Shown piece after piece: positions 7,979 to 16,430 of a stretch of DNA of 64,000 nucleotides. The translations under genes were made by a program, and so were the position numbers. The DNA is taken from contig ONOL01000017.1 of the NCBI GenBank assembly GCA_900319465.1, forward strand, positions 1 through 64,000, read 5' to 3'. Below the pieces are notes generated by a model. That model was not told where the DNA came from. It saw nothing but the letters and a program-made list of their open reading frames with translations, and did no database searches. Positions within the stretch are counted from its first letter, which is position 1; each line of letters starts with the position of its first letter. This DNA is from an uncultured Eubacteriales bacterium. GTDB taxonomy: Bacteria > Bacillota > Clostridia > Oscillospirales > Oscillospiraceae.

Positions 7979-8992
7979 TTATTCCTCCCTCTCGATCACG
8001 AGCGCATGGCAGATGCCGGGGATGCTCTCGCCCTGCATGGCGCTGGTAGGGGACATGAGCGCCCCCGTTGCGGCGAACAGCACCCGTTTCCAGCGGCCGC
8101 GTTCCATCTCCGGCAGAATGTGCCCGCAGAGCACCGAGGCACTGCAGCCGCAGCCGGAGCCGCCCGCGTTGACGTTCTGCGCAGACGGATCGTAGATCAG
8201 GACCCCACAGTCCTGATAGCCCTTGCCGAGGGAGACGCCGTCCGCGGCAAAGAGCGACTCCAGAAGGTCATGCCCCAGCGCGCCGAGGTCGCCGGTAAAG
8301 ATCGCGTCGTAATCGCCGGGGCTGCGGCCGGTATCGGCAAAATGGGCGCGCAGCGTATCGTAAGCTGCGGGGGCCATGGCGGCTCCCATGCAGTTGGGAT
8401 CGCGGATGCCCGCGTCCACGATGCGGCCCGGCGTAACGAGCCTGACGCGAAGACAGCCGCCATCCGTCCCCAGTACGACGGCGCCGGAACCGGTTACGGT
8501 CCACTGGGAAGAGGGCGTGCGCTGCCCGCCGTACTCGAGCGGGAAACGGTACTGCCGCTCGGCAGAGCAGAAGTGGGAACCTGTCACGGCGCAGACCCGC
8601 TCCGCAAAACCGCCGTCAACGGCCATCGACGCGAGAATGAGGGTCTCGGCTATGGTGGAGCAGGCGCCGTACACCCCGAGGTAGGGAAGCCCGCTGTCCT
8701 TCATCGCAAAGCTCGAGGCGACGCACTGGTTCAGGAGATCCCCGGCAAAGATGCCGTCGAGCGAGGATGGGGAGAGCCTTGCCTTGCCGCAGGCGAGCGT
8801 AAAGCATTGCCAAAGCATCTGGCTTTCGGCCTTCTCCCAGCTCTCCTGCCCAAAGTAGGAGTCCTGAGAGATCCGGTCGAAGCCGTCCCGGAACGGCCCC
8901 TCGCCCTCTTTTTTCCCGACCACGGCGGCATAAGACAGGACGGCCGGCGCGGATGGGAGCGCGGCGGTCTGCCTGCCGATCTTTTTTGTCAT
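7979..8992 (-). CDS. spoVAD: stage V sporulation protein AD
   Basis: This 337-residue protein has the thiolase-like fold of SpoVAD, the soluble dipicolinic-acid-binding subunit of the spore SpoVA channel. Family hallmarks are DSYFGQESWEKAE near the N-terminus, FAGDLLNQCVASSFA, GVYGACSTIAE, and GGSGCGCSA near the C-terminus. The ATG at 8992 is preceded by AAAAGGAG. It starts a two-gene operon with spoVAE. No forespore sigma-G promoter was identified with confidence in the 80 bases upstream. Confidence 0.95.
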   Translation of the reverse strand: MTKKIGRQTAALPSAPAVLSYAAVVGKKEGEGPFRDGFDRISQDSYFGQESWEKAESQMLWQCFTLACGKARLSPSSLDGIFAGDLLNQCVASSFAMKDSGLPYLGVYGACSTIAETLILASMAVDGGFAERVCAVTGSHFCSAERQYRFPLEYGGQRTPSSQWTVTGSGAVVLGTDGGCLRVRLVTPGRIVDAGIRDPNCMGAAMAPAAYDTLRAHFADTGRSPGDYDAIFTGDLGALGHDLLESLFAADGVSLGKGYQDCGVLIYDPSAQNVNAGGSGCGCSASVLCGHILPEMERGRWKRVLFAATGALMSPTSAMQGESIPGICHALVIEREE

Positions 8993-9070
8993 GCGTTTCG
9001 CTCCTTTTGCTTCCTGTGATCATGGCTGTTTTGCCATGTTCCTGTCAGTATTATGTGCATATGAGAAAAA

Positions 9071-9100
9071 AATAACCGCTGCCAATTGGCAGCGGTTATT
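9071..9100. terminator. bidirectional terminator after potD
   Basis: A perfect 30-base palindrome (AATAACCGCTGCCAA and its complement) is flanked by an A7 run on the left, giving a U tract for the potABCD transcript. It separates that operon from spoVAD. Confidence 0.85.
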
Positions 9101-9115
9101 ATCCTTTTAACGGAA

Positions 9116-10225
9116 TTACGCGATCTTGAGCTCTTCCCAGAGCGTGTTGAGGTAGTCGAGCGTGTCGGAGTCGAGGTTGCGGTAGGCGTACTCGTTGTAC
9201 AGCGCGCGGAAGTCCTCAATGCCGGGATAGAGGATCTGCATGGCCTCCTCGCCGAGCGCCTCCGCGTAGTCGGCGCTCTGATACACGAGGGTGTTGGGGG
9301 AAGCATAGTAGATATACTTGGCGTTGGCGATGGCAGGCTCCTCGGAGAGCATGTAGTTGATGAAGATCTCGGCCAGCTCCTTATGCTGGCAGGAGGAGGG
9401 GATGCACATCGCGTCCACAAAGTAGTTGGTGTGCTCGGGATAGTAGAATTGCAGGTCCACACTGTCGCTCTGCTCATCGAGCATCGTGAAGTAGTCGCCC
9501 GCGTAGTAGGCGCCTACGGCGGCCTCGCCGGACTCCATGATGTTATAGATCTCGTCCATGACGTAGCTCTTCACGAGCGGCGCCTGTTTCTTGAGCTCAG
9601 CCAGCGCGGCGTCCCAGTTGGCGCGGTCGGTGCTGTTCACGTCGAGGCCCAGCTTGTACTGCGCGGTGCCGAAGGCGTCGCGGGAGTTGTTGAACTGCAC
9701 GATGTTGCCCGCGTACTTCTCGTTCCACATCAGATCCCAGTCGCTGGCGTCGGCCTCGTCGACGACGTTGGCGTTGTAGATGATGCCGACCACGCCGTAG
9801 GTGTAGGGCACGGAGTAGAGATTATCGGGATCGTAGTACAGGCCGCGGAAGCTCTCGTCGATGTACTGGTAGTTGGGGATGTTCGCAAAGTCGAGCGGGA
9901 GGAGCATGTTCTCGGAAGCCATGCGGGAGATCATGTAGTCGGAGGGGACCACGACGTCATAGCTCACTGCGCCGGTGGAGAGCTTGTTGTACATGTCCTC
10001 GTTGCTGGAATAGGTGTCGTAGTTGACCTTGACCTTCTGGCCGTACTGCGCCTCATACCATTTCTCAAATTCGCGAATGGTGTCGAAGGAATCATCGGAA
10101 CCGTCGGAGATATACTCACCCCAGTTGTATATGTTCAGGGTGAGGGTGTCCTTGCCGCCGCAGCCGGTAAGCAGCAGCGCGCAGAGGACGGCGGTGATGG
10201 CCAGAAGGGAAACGAGCTTTTTCAT
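9116..10225 (-). CDS. potD: spermidine/putrescine-binding lipoprotein
   Basis: This 369-residue lipoprotein is the extracytoplasmic solute-binding component of the PotABCD importer. A signal peptide ends in the lipobox LLTGC with Cys22 as the lipidation site. The mature part begins with LNIYNWGEYI, a PotD/PotF hallmark, and continues with VPSDYMISRM and the conserved Trp/Tyr/Asp residues that line the polyamine pocket. It overlaps potC by four bases and is the last gene of the operon before a palindromic terminator. Confidence 0.96.
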   Translation of the reverse strand: MKKLVSLLAITAVLCALLLTGCGGKDTLTLNIYNWGEYISDGSDDSFDTIREFEKWYEAQYGQKVKVNYDTYSSNEDMYNKLSTGAVSYDVVVPSDYMISRMASENMLLPLDFANIPNYQYIDESFRGLYYDPDNLYSVPYTYGVVGIIYNANVVDEADASDWDLMWNEKYAGNIVQFNNSRDAFGTAQYKLGLDVNSTDRANWDAALAELKKQAPLVKSYVMDEIYNIMESGEAAVGAYYAGDYFTMLDEQSDSVDLQFYYPEHTNYFVDAMCIPSSCQHKELAEIFINYMLSEEPAIANAKYIYYASPNTLVYQSADYAEALGEEAMQILYPGIEDFRALYNEYAYRNLDSDTLDYLNTLWEELKIA

Positions 10226-11070
10226 TTTGTTGCCTCCTTACGGGTTTCTTTTCTTTTTCTCCGCGCCTTCCGCACGGTCTCGGCGCTCTCCGCGTCGGAG
10301 AGGTTGGAGAGCATGAGCAGGATCAGGATCACGAAGAAGATGATGGTTGCGAGTGCGTACATTTTCGGGGTGACCGTCTTTTTGGTCATGTTATAGATAC
10401 GGATCGGCAGCGTCTGGAAGCCGTTGCCGGCGGTGAAATAACTGATGACGAAGTCGTCGAGCGAGAGGGTGAAGGCCATGATGAGGCCGGTGATGACGCC
10501 GGGCAGAATCTCGGGGATCTCCACCTTGAAGAAGGCGCGCAGCGGCGTGCAGCCGAGATCCTGCGCGGCCTCGGGCAGGGACTTGTCCATCTGCTGCAGC
10601 TTCGGCAGCACCTGCAAAATCACATAGGGCAGGCAGAAGGTCACATGCGCGATCAGCATCGTCCAGAAGCTCAGGCTCGTGGCGGCGCCGAAGAGACGGC
10701 CGATAAAGACGAACATCAGCATCAGGGAAATGCCGGTGATGATATCGGGATTGATCATGGGGATGTTCGTCACGGAGTCCATCAAGGTGCGCAGATACTT
10801 GTTGCGGAGCTTGAAGATGCCGACCGCGGCGGCCGTGCCCATGGCGGTAGAGATCAGCGAGGCGCTCACGGCGAGCAGCAGAGTGTTGCGCACAGCGCCG
10901 AGGGTGTTGCTGTCGCGGAAGAGCTCCCTGTACCAGTACAGTGAGAAACCGGAAAAGACCGAGAGACTCTTTGATTGGTTGAAGGAAAAGACCAGCAGGA
11001 TCGCGATCGGCGCGAAGAGGAAGACCATGACGAGCACGGTGTAGAAGCGGGCAAGCGGTTTCATTTTCAT
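10222..11070 (-). CDS. potC: polyamine ABC transporter permease PotC
   Basis: This is a 282-residue inner-membrane permease with six predicted helices. The ABC permease EAA loop (EAAQDLGCTPLRAFFKVEIP) lies in the second half and contacts the ATPase PotA. It follows potB with a 14-base gap and overlaps potD by four bases. The highly charged C-terminus (RKARRKRKETRKE) is cytoplasmic. Confidence 0.95.
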   Translation of the reverse strand: MKMKPLARFYTVLVMVFLFAPIAILLVFSFNQSKSLSVFSGFSLYWYRELFRDSNTLGAVRNTLLLAVSASLISTAMGTAAAVGIFKLRNKYLRTLMDSVTNIPMINPDIITGISLMLMFVFIGRLFGAATSLSFWTMLIAHVTFCLPYVILQVLPKLQQMDKSLPEAAQDLGCTPLRAFFKVEIPEILPGVITGLIMAFTLSLDDFVISYFTAGNGFQTLPIRIYNMTKKTVTPKMYALATIIFFVILILLMLSNLSDAESAETVRKARRKRKETRKEATK

Positions 11071-11084
11071 TTTGCACCCTCCTC

Positions 11085-11969
11085 TCAGACCGCGGCGCGC
11101 TTGTTGGCGGCGCGCTGGAAGACGGCCATGCAGGCGAGCAGAATGACCATCAGGATAAACGCGATGGCGGCGGCGAAGTGGAGGTTGTTGGCGGTATACT
11201 GCCCCTCGATTGCGTCGCCGATCAGATAGAACTTGCCGTTGCCGAGCTTCTGGGAGATATAGAAGGTGGAGATGGAGGGCACCAGCACCATCGTAATGCC
11301 GGAGAACACGCCCGGCAGGCTCAGCGGCCAGATTACCCGGCGCAGCACGCCGAAGGAACCGCAGCCGAGATCGCGCGCGGCCTCGATGAGCTTCTCGTCC
11401 ATCTTGGCCATCACCGAATAGATCGGCAGGATCATATACGGGAAGTAGTCGTAGACCATGCCGATGACGACGGCGGCCTCGGTGCCGATGATGTGCACGG
11501 GCTTCAGCCCGATCAGCCCGATCAGGCCGTTAAAGATGCCGGTATCCTGGAGGATCGTCATCCAGGCGTAGGTGCGGATCAAAAAGTTCATCCACATCGG
11601 GATCATGATGAGCGTGATGAGGATGCTCTGGACCCGGGAGCTGGCCTTGGAGATGATGTAGGCCGCGGGGTAGCCCATCAGCAGGCAGATAAAGGTGGAG
11701 ATCACCGCGAGCTTCAGCGAGCGCATGAAGATCAGCAGGTAGGTATGCACCTCTTTCAATGCGCCCGCGTCGTCGGCGACCGTGGAAGTGGCGGTAAAGA
11801 ACCGGGTGATGTTCGCGGTGGTGAACTGGAAATCGTTGTCGGTAAAGGCGTAGTAGGCCACAAAGATCAGCGGCACCACAATGAACAGCGCCGCCCAGAC
11901 CGAATAGGGCGTAAGGCACATCCGCTGGATGAGCTTCGCCCGGCGGGAGACCGCGTTCCTGTTGTTCAC
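11085..11969 (-). CDS. potB: polyamine ABC transporter permease PotB
   Basis: This 294-residue permease has six predicted helices and an EAA loop ([20 protein letters not shown]). It forms the membrane channel with PotC. Its ATG overlaps the end of potA by four bases (ATGA), which ties translation of transporter and ATPase. Family assignment rests on gene order and on similarity to PotB/PotH permeases. Confidence 0.95.
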   Translation of the reverse strand: MNNRNAVSRRAKLIQRMCLTPYSVWAALFIVVPLIFVAYYAFTDNDFQFTTANITRFFTATSTVADDAGALKEVHTYLLIFMRSLKLAVISTFICLLMGYPAAYIISKASSRVQSILITLIMIPMWMNFLIRTYAWMTILQDTGIFNGLIGLIGLKPVHIIGTEAAVVIGMVYDYFPYMILPIYSVMAKMDEKLIEAARDLGCGSFGVLRRVIWPLSLPGVFSGITMVLVPSISTFYISQKLGNGKFYLIGDAIEGQYTANNLHFAAAIAFILMVILLACMAVFQRAANKRAAV

Positions 11970-13126
11970 GTCTCGTCCTCGCTTTCCGCGGCGGCGACCT
12001 CGCCCAGCTCGGTCAGATCCGTGTCCTCCAGCTCGCCGATCTCGTCCATCTCCATGGAGAAGGAGGAGTAGTCGCCGAACATGCCGGAGTAGGCGGACTT
12101 CTTCATGATGTGGATCGCGTCGGGCTCAATATAGAGGCCGATATGCTCGTCCACGTCCACGAAGTCGGTGGTCTGGATCATCCACTTGAAGCCGTTGATG
12201 TCCACAATGATCTCATAGTGCACGCCGAGGAAGGTCACGCTGGTGACGACGCCCTTGAGCATCCCCTTGTCCTCGGGCACAATGTCCACGTCCTCGGGGC
12301 GCACGACCACGTCCACCGGCTCCTTCGGGGCAAAGCCGCCGTCCACGCAGGTGAACACGTGCCCGTGGAAGCGGACCTTGTTGTCCTCGAGCATCACGCC
12401 GTCGAGGATGTTGCTCTCGCCGATGAAGTCGGCCACGAAGGCGTTTTCCGGCTCGTTGTAGATGTCCACCGGCGTGCCGATCTGCTGGATGCGGCCCTCG
12501 GACATGACCACGACCGTGTCGGACATCGAGAGCGCTTCCTCCTGGTCGTGCGTGACGAAGACAAAAGTGATGCCGGTGGCCTTCTGGATCTTTTTGAGCT
12601 CGGACTGCATGTCCTTGCGCAGCTTGAGGTCCAGCGCGGCGAGCGGCTCGTCCAGCAGCAGCACCTTCGGACTGTTCACGAGCGCGCGGGCGATGGCCAC
12701 GCGCTGCTGCTGTCCGCCGGAGAGGCTGGTGACGCTGCGCTTCTCAAAGCCGGAGAGGGCGACGAGCTTGAGCATCTCGTTGACCTTCTCCTCGATCTCG
12801 GCCCTGGGTACGCGCTTTTCCCGCAGCGGGAAGGCGACGTTCTCAAAGACGTTCAGATGGGGGAAGAGGGCGTAGCGCTGGAAAACGGTGTTGACGTTGC
12901 GCTTGTGGGGCGGCACGTCCTTGATGTCCTCGCCGAGGAAGATGATATCGCCCTGATCGGCGCTCTCAAAGCCCGCGATCAGGCGCAGCGTCGTGGTCTT
13001 GCCGCAGCCGGAGGGTCCCAGCAGCGTCAGAAACTCGTTGTCATAGATATCGAGATTGATATCGTCCAGCACGACCTGCCCGTCGAAGGATTTGGTCACA
13101 TTTTTCAGCTCAATGATCTTTTTCAT
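11966..13126 (-). CDS. potA: polyamine ABC transporter ATP-binding protein
   Basis: This 386-residue ATPase energises spermidine/putrescine import. The Walker A motif GPSGCGKTT lies near residues 38-46, the ABC signature LSGGQQQRV near 139, and Walker [13 protein letters not shown] just after it. A C-terminal TOBE-type domain (about 245-350) is typical of PotA, with an acidic tail beyond it. It is the first gene of potABCD. A terminator-bearing leader RNA ends only 20 bases before its start, so expression may depend on readthrough. Confidence 0.95.
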   Translation of the reverse strand: MKKIIELKNVTKSFDGQVVLDDINLDIYDNEFLTLLGPSGCGKTTTLRLIAGFESADQGDIIFLGEDIKDVPPHKRNVNTVFQRYALFPHLNVFENVAFPLREKRVPRAEIEEKVNEMLKLVALSGFEKRSVTSLSGGQQQRVAIARALVNSPKVLLLDEPLAALDLKLRKDMQSELKKIQKATGITFVFVTHDQEEALSMSDTVVVMSEGRIQQIGTPVDIYNEPENAFVADFIGESNILDGVMLEDNKVRFHGHVFTCVDGGFAPKEPVDVVVRPEDVDIVPEDKGMLKGVVTSVTFLGVHYEIIVDINGFKWMIQTTDFVDVDEHIGLYIEPDAIHIMKKSAYSGMFGDYSSFSMEMDEIGELEDTDLTELGEVAAAESEDET

Positions 13127-13144
13127 GCTCTCTCTCCCACAAAC

Positions 13145-13475
13145 AAAAAAGGTGACGTATACATGGTATACATCACCTTGGCTTGGACGTTCTCAGCCCA
13201 CGGATGGGGCCTTTCCGTCTCGGCTGGTTTCAGAGTCTGTACAGCAAAGATTACTTTTACTACTCTTATTGACCATTTCACAAGTTTGTATACCGGTTTA
13301 TAGTAACCAACTTATAAAACTGCGCTCTTAACGCAATCAATAAGGCAACAGAAGTTGCCGCCGCGTTCCGCGGAGATTCGGCATTCGACCCGGCTGTCCG
13401 TATGGCCTTGGCTCCCGGTGAACGACACCGTTTGCGGTCGACATCCTGCTTCAGATAGACCCTATCCGATTGAGA
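13145..13475 (-). ncRNA. structured leader or non-coding RNA before potA
   Basis: A consensus promoter at 13482-13510 should start a minus-strand RNA near 13475. It would run about 330 nt to an intrinsic terminator next to potA. It has no convincing ORF. Several hairpins can be drawn: CAGCC/GGCTG (13226-13194) nested around ACGGA/TCCGT, GGCAAC/GTTGCC with a TTCT loop near 13362, CGCGGAACGCGG, and ACCGCAAACGGT. The 5' end (CGTCTCA) can also pair with TGAGAACG near 13190, though that competes by two bases with the first hairpin. I do not recognise a family: RNase P, tmRNA, SRP and T-box signature motifs are absent. It may be a regulatory leader of potABCD or an independent RNA. Confidence 0.6.
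13149..13179 (-). terminator. intrinsic terminator before potA
   Basis: On the minus strand, AAGGTGATGTATAC pairs with GTATACGTCACCTT (one mismatch) around a three-base loop and is followed by a U-rich tract. It ends the leader RNA about 20 bases before the potA start. Confidence 0.85.
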
Positions 13476-13481
13476 CGACTC

Positions 13482-13510
13482 ATTCTAACAAGATTCCCCG
13501 GCGCTGTCAA
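13482..13510 (-). promoter_or_regulatory. strong sigma-A promoter for the potA leader RNA
   Basis: On the minus strand a perfect TTGACA (13510-13505) and TAGAAT (13487-13482) are separated by exactly 17 bases. A second weaker candidate (TTGATT, 18 bases, TATAAG) lies inside the RNA around 13310-13340. Confidence 0.85.
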
Positions 13511-13711
13511 GGGATGATATCTCCTAATTTATAGAGGGAGGCGGGGGAGAAATTAGGGGAAAGTGAATAACGGTGTCCCGCCCCCGCCGGACGGACGCGG
13601 GGGGCGGACGGGATCGAAAAGAAGAAGCGTTTCCGGAGAGAAAGCTATTCCTTTTTCCCCGCGTTCTCTGGTATAATGAATATCACGACCGCCGAAAGGG
13701 GAGGAGAACCC

Positions 13712-14455
13712 ATGCCGAACTACAAACTGACGCTCAGCTACGAGGGGACGCGCTATCGCGGCTGGCAGAAGCAGGGGAACACCGGCAGCACGGTGCAGGA
13801 AAAGCTGGAGGGCGCGCTGAGCCGTCTGCTTGCGGAGCCGATCGAGGCCGCGGGCTGCGGTCGTACCGACGCGGGCGTGCACGCGCGCCGCCAGGTCTGC
13901 TCCTTCCGGACGGCAAAAGCCGTCGACTGTGCGCAAACGCTCGCCCGCCTGCGGGAGGTGCTGCCGGAGGATATCGGCGCGCTCTCGCTTGAGCAGGCGC
14001 CGCCCCGCTTCCACGCACGCCTGAGCTGCACCGGCAAGACCTACTGCTACCGCGTCAGAACGGACGAGACGCCGGAGGTGTTCTCCCGCCGCTTCGTGCT
14101 GCCGTACCCGGGGAGGCTGGACCTCGACGCCATGCGCGAGGCGGCGGCGCTGCTCACGGGCGAGCGGGATTTCTCCGCCTTCTGCTCGCTGAAAAACATG
14201 AAAAAATCCGCCGTCCGGGATCTGCGCCGCATCGAGCTGCGGGAGGAGGAGGGGGAGCTGCGCCTCTTTTTCGCGGGCGACGGCTTTCTGTACCATATGG
14301 TGCGCATCCTGACGGGAACGCTGCTCGAGGTCGGGCTGGGCCTGCGCGATCCCACGGAGATGACGGCGATCCTCGCCTCGCGCGACCGCAGCCTTGCGGG
14401 GCCTACCGCCCCGGCGCAGGGCCTGACGCTCTGGGAGATCTCATACGGAAAATAA
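13712..14455 (+). CDS. truA: tRNA pseudouridine38-40 synthase
   Basis: This 247-residue enzyme converts uridines 38, 39 and 40 of the tRNA anticodon arm to pseudouridine. The catalytic Asp53 sits in the family motif GRTDAGVHA. Later blocks (LSCTGKTYCYRV, FLYHMVRILTGTLLEVG) match TruA along its whole length. The frame is open from 13676, but the ATG at 13712 is the real start because AGGGGAGGAG precedes it. It stands alone on the plus strand, divergent from the potA leader. Confidence 0.95.
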   Translation: MPNYKLTLSYEGTRYRGWQKQGNTGSTVQEKLEGALSRLLAEPIEAAGCGRTDAGVHARRQVCSFRTAKAVDCAQTLARLREVLPEDIGALSLEQAPPRFHARLSCTGKTYCYRVRTDETPEVFSRRFVLPYPGRLDLDAMREAAALLTGERDFSAFCSLKNMKKSAVRDLRRIELREEEGELRLFFAGDGFLYHMVRILTGTLLEVGLGLRDPTEMTAILASRDRSLAGPTAPAQGLTLWEISYGK

Positions 14456-14627
14456 GCGAAAAGCGGGAGCCGGCACGCGGCGCCGGCGCCTGGTTCGGCG
14501 TGCGTCCGCCGCCCGGTGAAAACCGCGGTTTTTCCTTTGCCCTTGCGCTTGCATCCTGCGGGGAATGGTGCTATTATCAACAGGCAGACCCACGCAAAAC
14601 AGGACAGATCATCAGGGAGAAGAAGAG

Positions 14628-16250
14628 ATGAAACATCGCCCGCTCACCCTTGCAGCGCTTCTGGCGCTGCTGGCAGCCTTTGCTCTGCTGCTTGCCTTCC
14701 TCGGAGGGAGCGCGCGGGACGCAGGGCCGAAAGCGCCCGCCGTACCGGCCGCAGAGATAACGGCCGCGCCCGCTGAAGAAGCCACAGCTGCGCCGACCGA
14801 AGAACCGACGGCCGCGCCGACCGAAGAACCGGAGCCCGAGCCCGCGGCGCTCTCCCTCGGCGGGGAGACGACCGTGCCGGCGGATCGGGAGACGCTGAGT
14901 CTGAAGGCCTCGGACTTTGCGTATGAGGCGCTCCTCACGGCGCTGCCGCAGATGGAGAAGCTGAAGAGCCTTACGCTCGAACAGACCGACCTCACGCGCG
15001 GGCAGATTGACGCGCTGCGCGCGGCTGCGCCGGAAACGGAGATCTCCTATACCGTGCAGATCGGGAAAATGACCGTCCCCTCCGACGCACAGGAGCTGGA
15101 TCTGAGCGCCGTGAAGCCAAAGGCGCTGCCGGAGCTTGTGGAAAAGCTGGCGCTGCTGGATCATGTGGAGACGGTGGAGCTCATGGACGCGAAAGGCAAA
15201 AGCGCCCTGGCCCCGGTCGACGTGAAGGCTGTCATGGACGCGATGCCCGAAGCGCAGGTCCACTATGAGTTCGAGCTGTTCGGCCGGCAGGTCAGCACGC
15301 TGGACGAGGAGCTGCTCTTCGACCCTGTCACGCTTGAGGATGAGGACGAGCAGGAGCTGCGCGAGGCGCTTGACATCCTGCAGGGCTGCAGGCGCATCGT
15401 GCTGGACAAGACCTTCCGCGGCATGAAGGACGAGATCCTCGGCCAGATCCGGGAGGATTATCCGGAGCGCGGCGTGGTGTGGCGTGTGTATTTCCCGGGG
15501 TATGCGGTGCAGACCAGCGCGTCGGTCAGTATGCTGACCGACGAGGAGATCCTGCGCATCACCTTCATGCTCAACGATTATAACAGCATCCCTCTGAAAT
15601 ATTGCAACAACGCCGTGTATGTGGACGTGGGGCACAACGACCAGCTCTCGGACATCAGCTTTGTGGGCAATATGCCCCGGCTGGAGTGCTTCATCGCCTC
15701 CGGCTCCATCGTGCGGGACATCAGCCGTCTCGCCGAGTGTCCCAATCTCACCTGGGCGGAGTTCTGCTTCTGCACCTATCTGGAAGATATCAGCCCGCTC
15801 GAGGAGCTTGAGAACCTCAAGTATCTGAACGTCTCCTACACCGGCGTGACGGACATCTCCCCGCTGGAGGACGTACCGCTGGAACGGCTTGTGACCTTCC
15901 ACTGCATGGTGCCTCCCGCGCAGCAGGCGCATTTCATCGAGAAGCACCCCGACTGTCTCGCGGGCTTCGAGGGTGAGCAGCCCTACGGCTACCCCTGGCG
16001 CTACAACGACGGCGGGCAGGGAGCGAACAACTTCTTCGAGTACTATATCCGTATGCGCGAGCTGTTTATCTACGACGACCGCAATTACGTCAACAACACC
16101 AAGGGCAACCGGTACGGGCCCGGCTACATCGAGCTGCGGCCGTATAACCTCGTATACGATGAAAACGGCAGGCTCCGCACCACCACGCCCTGGCAGGAGC
16201 TGCAGGCGCAGAAGGCCGCTGAGGCCGCTGCATCCGCCGGCCCGGCGTGA
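14628..16250 (+). CDS. secreted protein with leucine-rich-repeat-like domain
   Basis: This 540-residue protein has a signal peptide or N-terminal anchor (about residues 6-28) and a low-complexity linker of Ala/Thr/Pro/Glu repeats (TAAPTEEP-type, about 40-75). Irregular leucine-rich segments follow; the clearest, LEELENLKYLNVSYTGVTDI, lies in the second half. The C-terminal ~120 residues are rich in Tyr and Asn and look like a separate globular domain. No sorting signal, catalytic motif or recognised family name is visible. The ATG is placed by a GGGAGAAGAAG Shine-Dalgarno. It is probably an extracellular binding or envelope protein. Confidence 0.75.
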   Translation: MKHRPLTLAALLALLAAFALLLAFLGGSARDAGPKAPAVPAAEITAAPAEEATAAPTEEPTAAPTEEPEPEPAALSLGGETTVPADRETLSLKASDFAYEALLTALPQMEKLKSLTLEQTDLTRGQIDALRAAAPETEISYTVQIGKMTVPSDAQELDLSAVKPKALPELVEKLALLDHVETVELMDAKGKSALAPVDVKAVMDAMPEAQVHYEFELFGRQVSTLDEELLFDPVTLEDEDEQELREALDILQGCRRIVLDKTFRGMKDEILGQIREDYPERGVVWRVYFPGYAVQTSASVSMLTDEEILRITFMLNDYNSIPLKYCNNAVYVDVGHNDQLSDISFVGNMPRLECFIASGSIVRDISRLAECPNLTWAEFCFCTYLEDISPLEELENLKYLNVSYTGVTDISPLEDVPLERLVTFHCMVPPAQQAHFIEKHPDCLAGFEGEQPYGYPWRYNDGGQGANNFFEYYIRMRELFIYDDRNYVNNTKGNRYGPGYIELRPYNLVYDENGRLRTTTPWQELQAQKAAEAAASAGPA

Positions 16251-16286
16251 GACGGAGGCTTTTCGGCAAACTGAACAGAATTTCGT

Positions 16287-16316
16287 AAAAAAGCGCCCGC
16301 TTTGGGCGCTTTTTTT
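16287..16316 (+). terminator. intrinsic terminator
   Basis: AAGCGCCC/GGGCGCTT stem with a GCTTT loop and a T7 tract, 37 bases after the leucine-rich protein stop codon. Confidence 0.9.
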
Positions 16317-16430
16317 CTCCGACTTTCGTTCTTGTGATTTTGAAAAAGGCGTGGTAAAATCTTAACAATGGCGAAAACTTGGCTCACCCTTTGTTGTCCA
16401 TAGAATCCTAATCCGGAAAGGTGGTTTTTT

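Noticed and set aside
9086..10396. Long open frame on the plus strand opposite potD/potC
   Set aside because: It is antisense to well-supported genes, is rich in Val/His/Gly from reversed G+C-rich codons, and has no family features. Similar antisense frames over recG, the PTS genes and spoVAD were discarded for the same reason.
13145..13475. Assigning the potA leader to the c-di-AMP (ydaO) riboswitch
   Set aside because: Short pieces (CCGGGAGCCA, GCCGAATCTCC) look similar, but the order and the conserved 3' half do not fit, and potABCD is not a usual target.
13145..13475. Assigning the potA leader to 6S RNA, RNase P, tmRNA or a T-box
   Set aside because: The GAAAGTCC block of RNase P, the tag reading frame and TTCGA arm of tmRNA, and the GGTGG-ACCGCG T-box are absent. 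6S cannot be ruled out by eye but lacks a clear long central bulge structure.
14700..14850. Repeats encoding TAAPTEEP-like units, as a possible repeat array or CRISPR
   Set aside because: The repeats are in frame within a signal-bearing protein and are irregular; they are a low-complexity linker. The same holds for the Pro/Glu repeats at 26290-26410.
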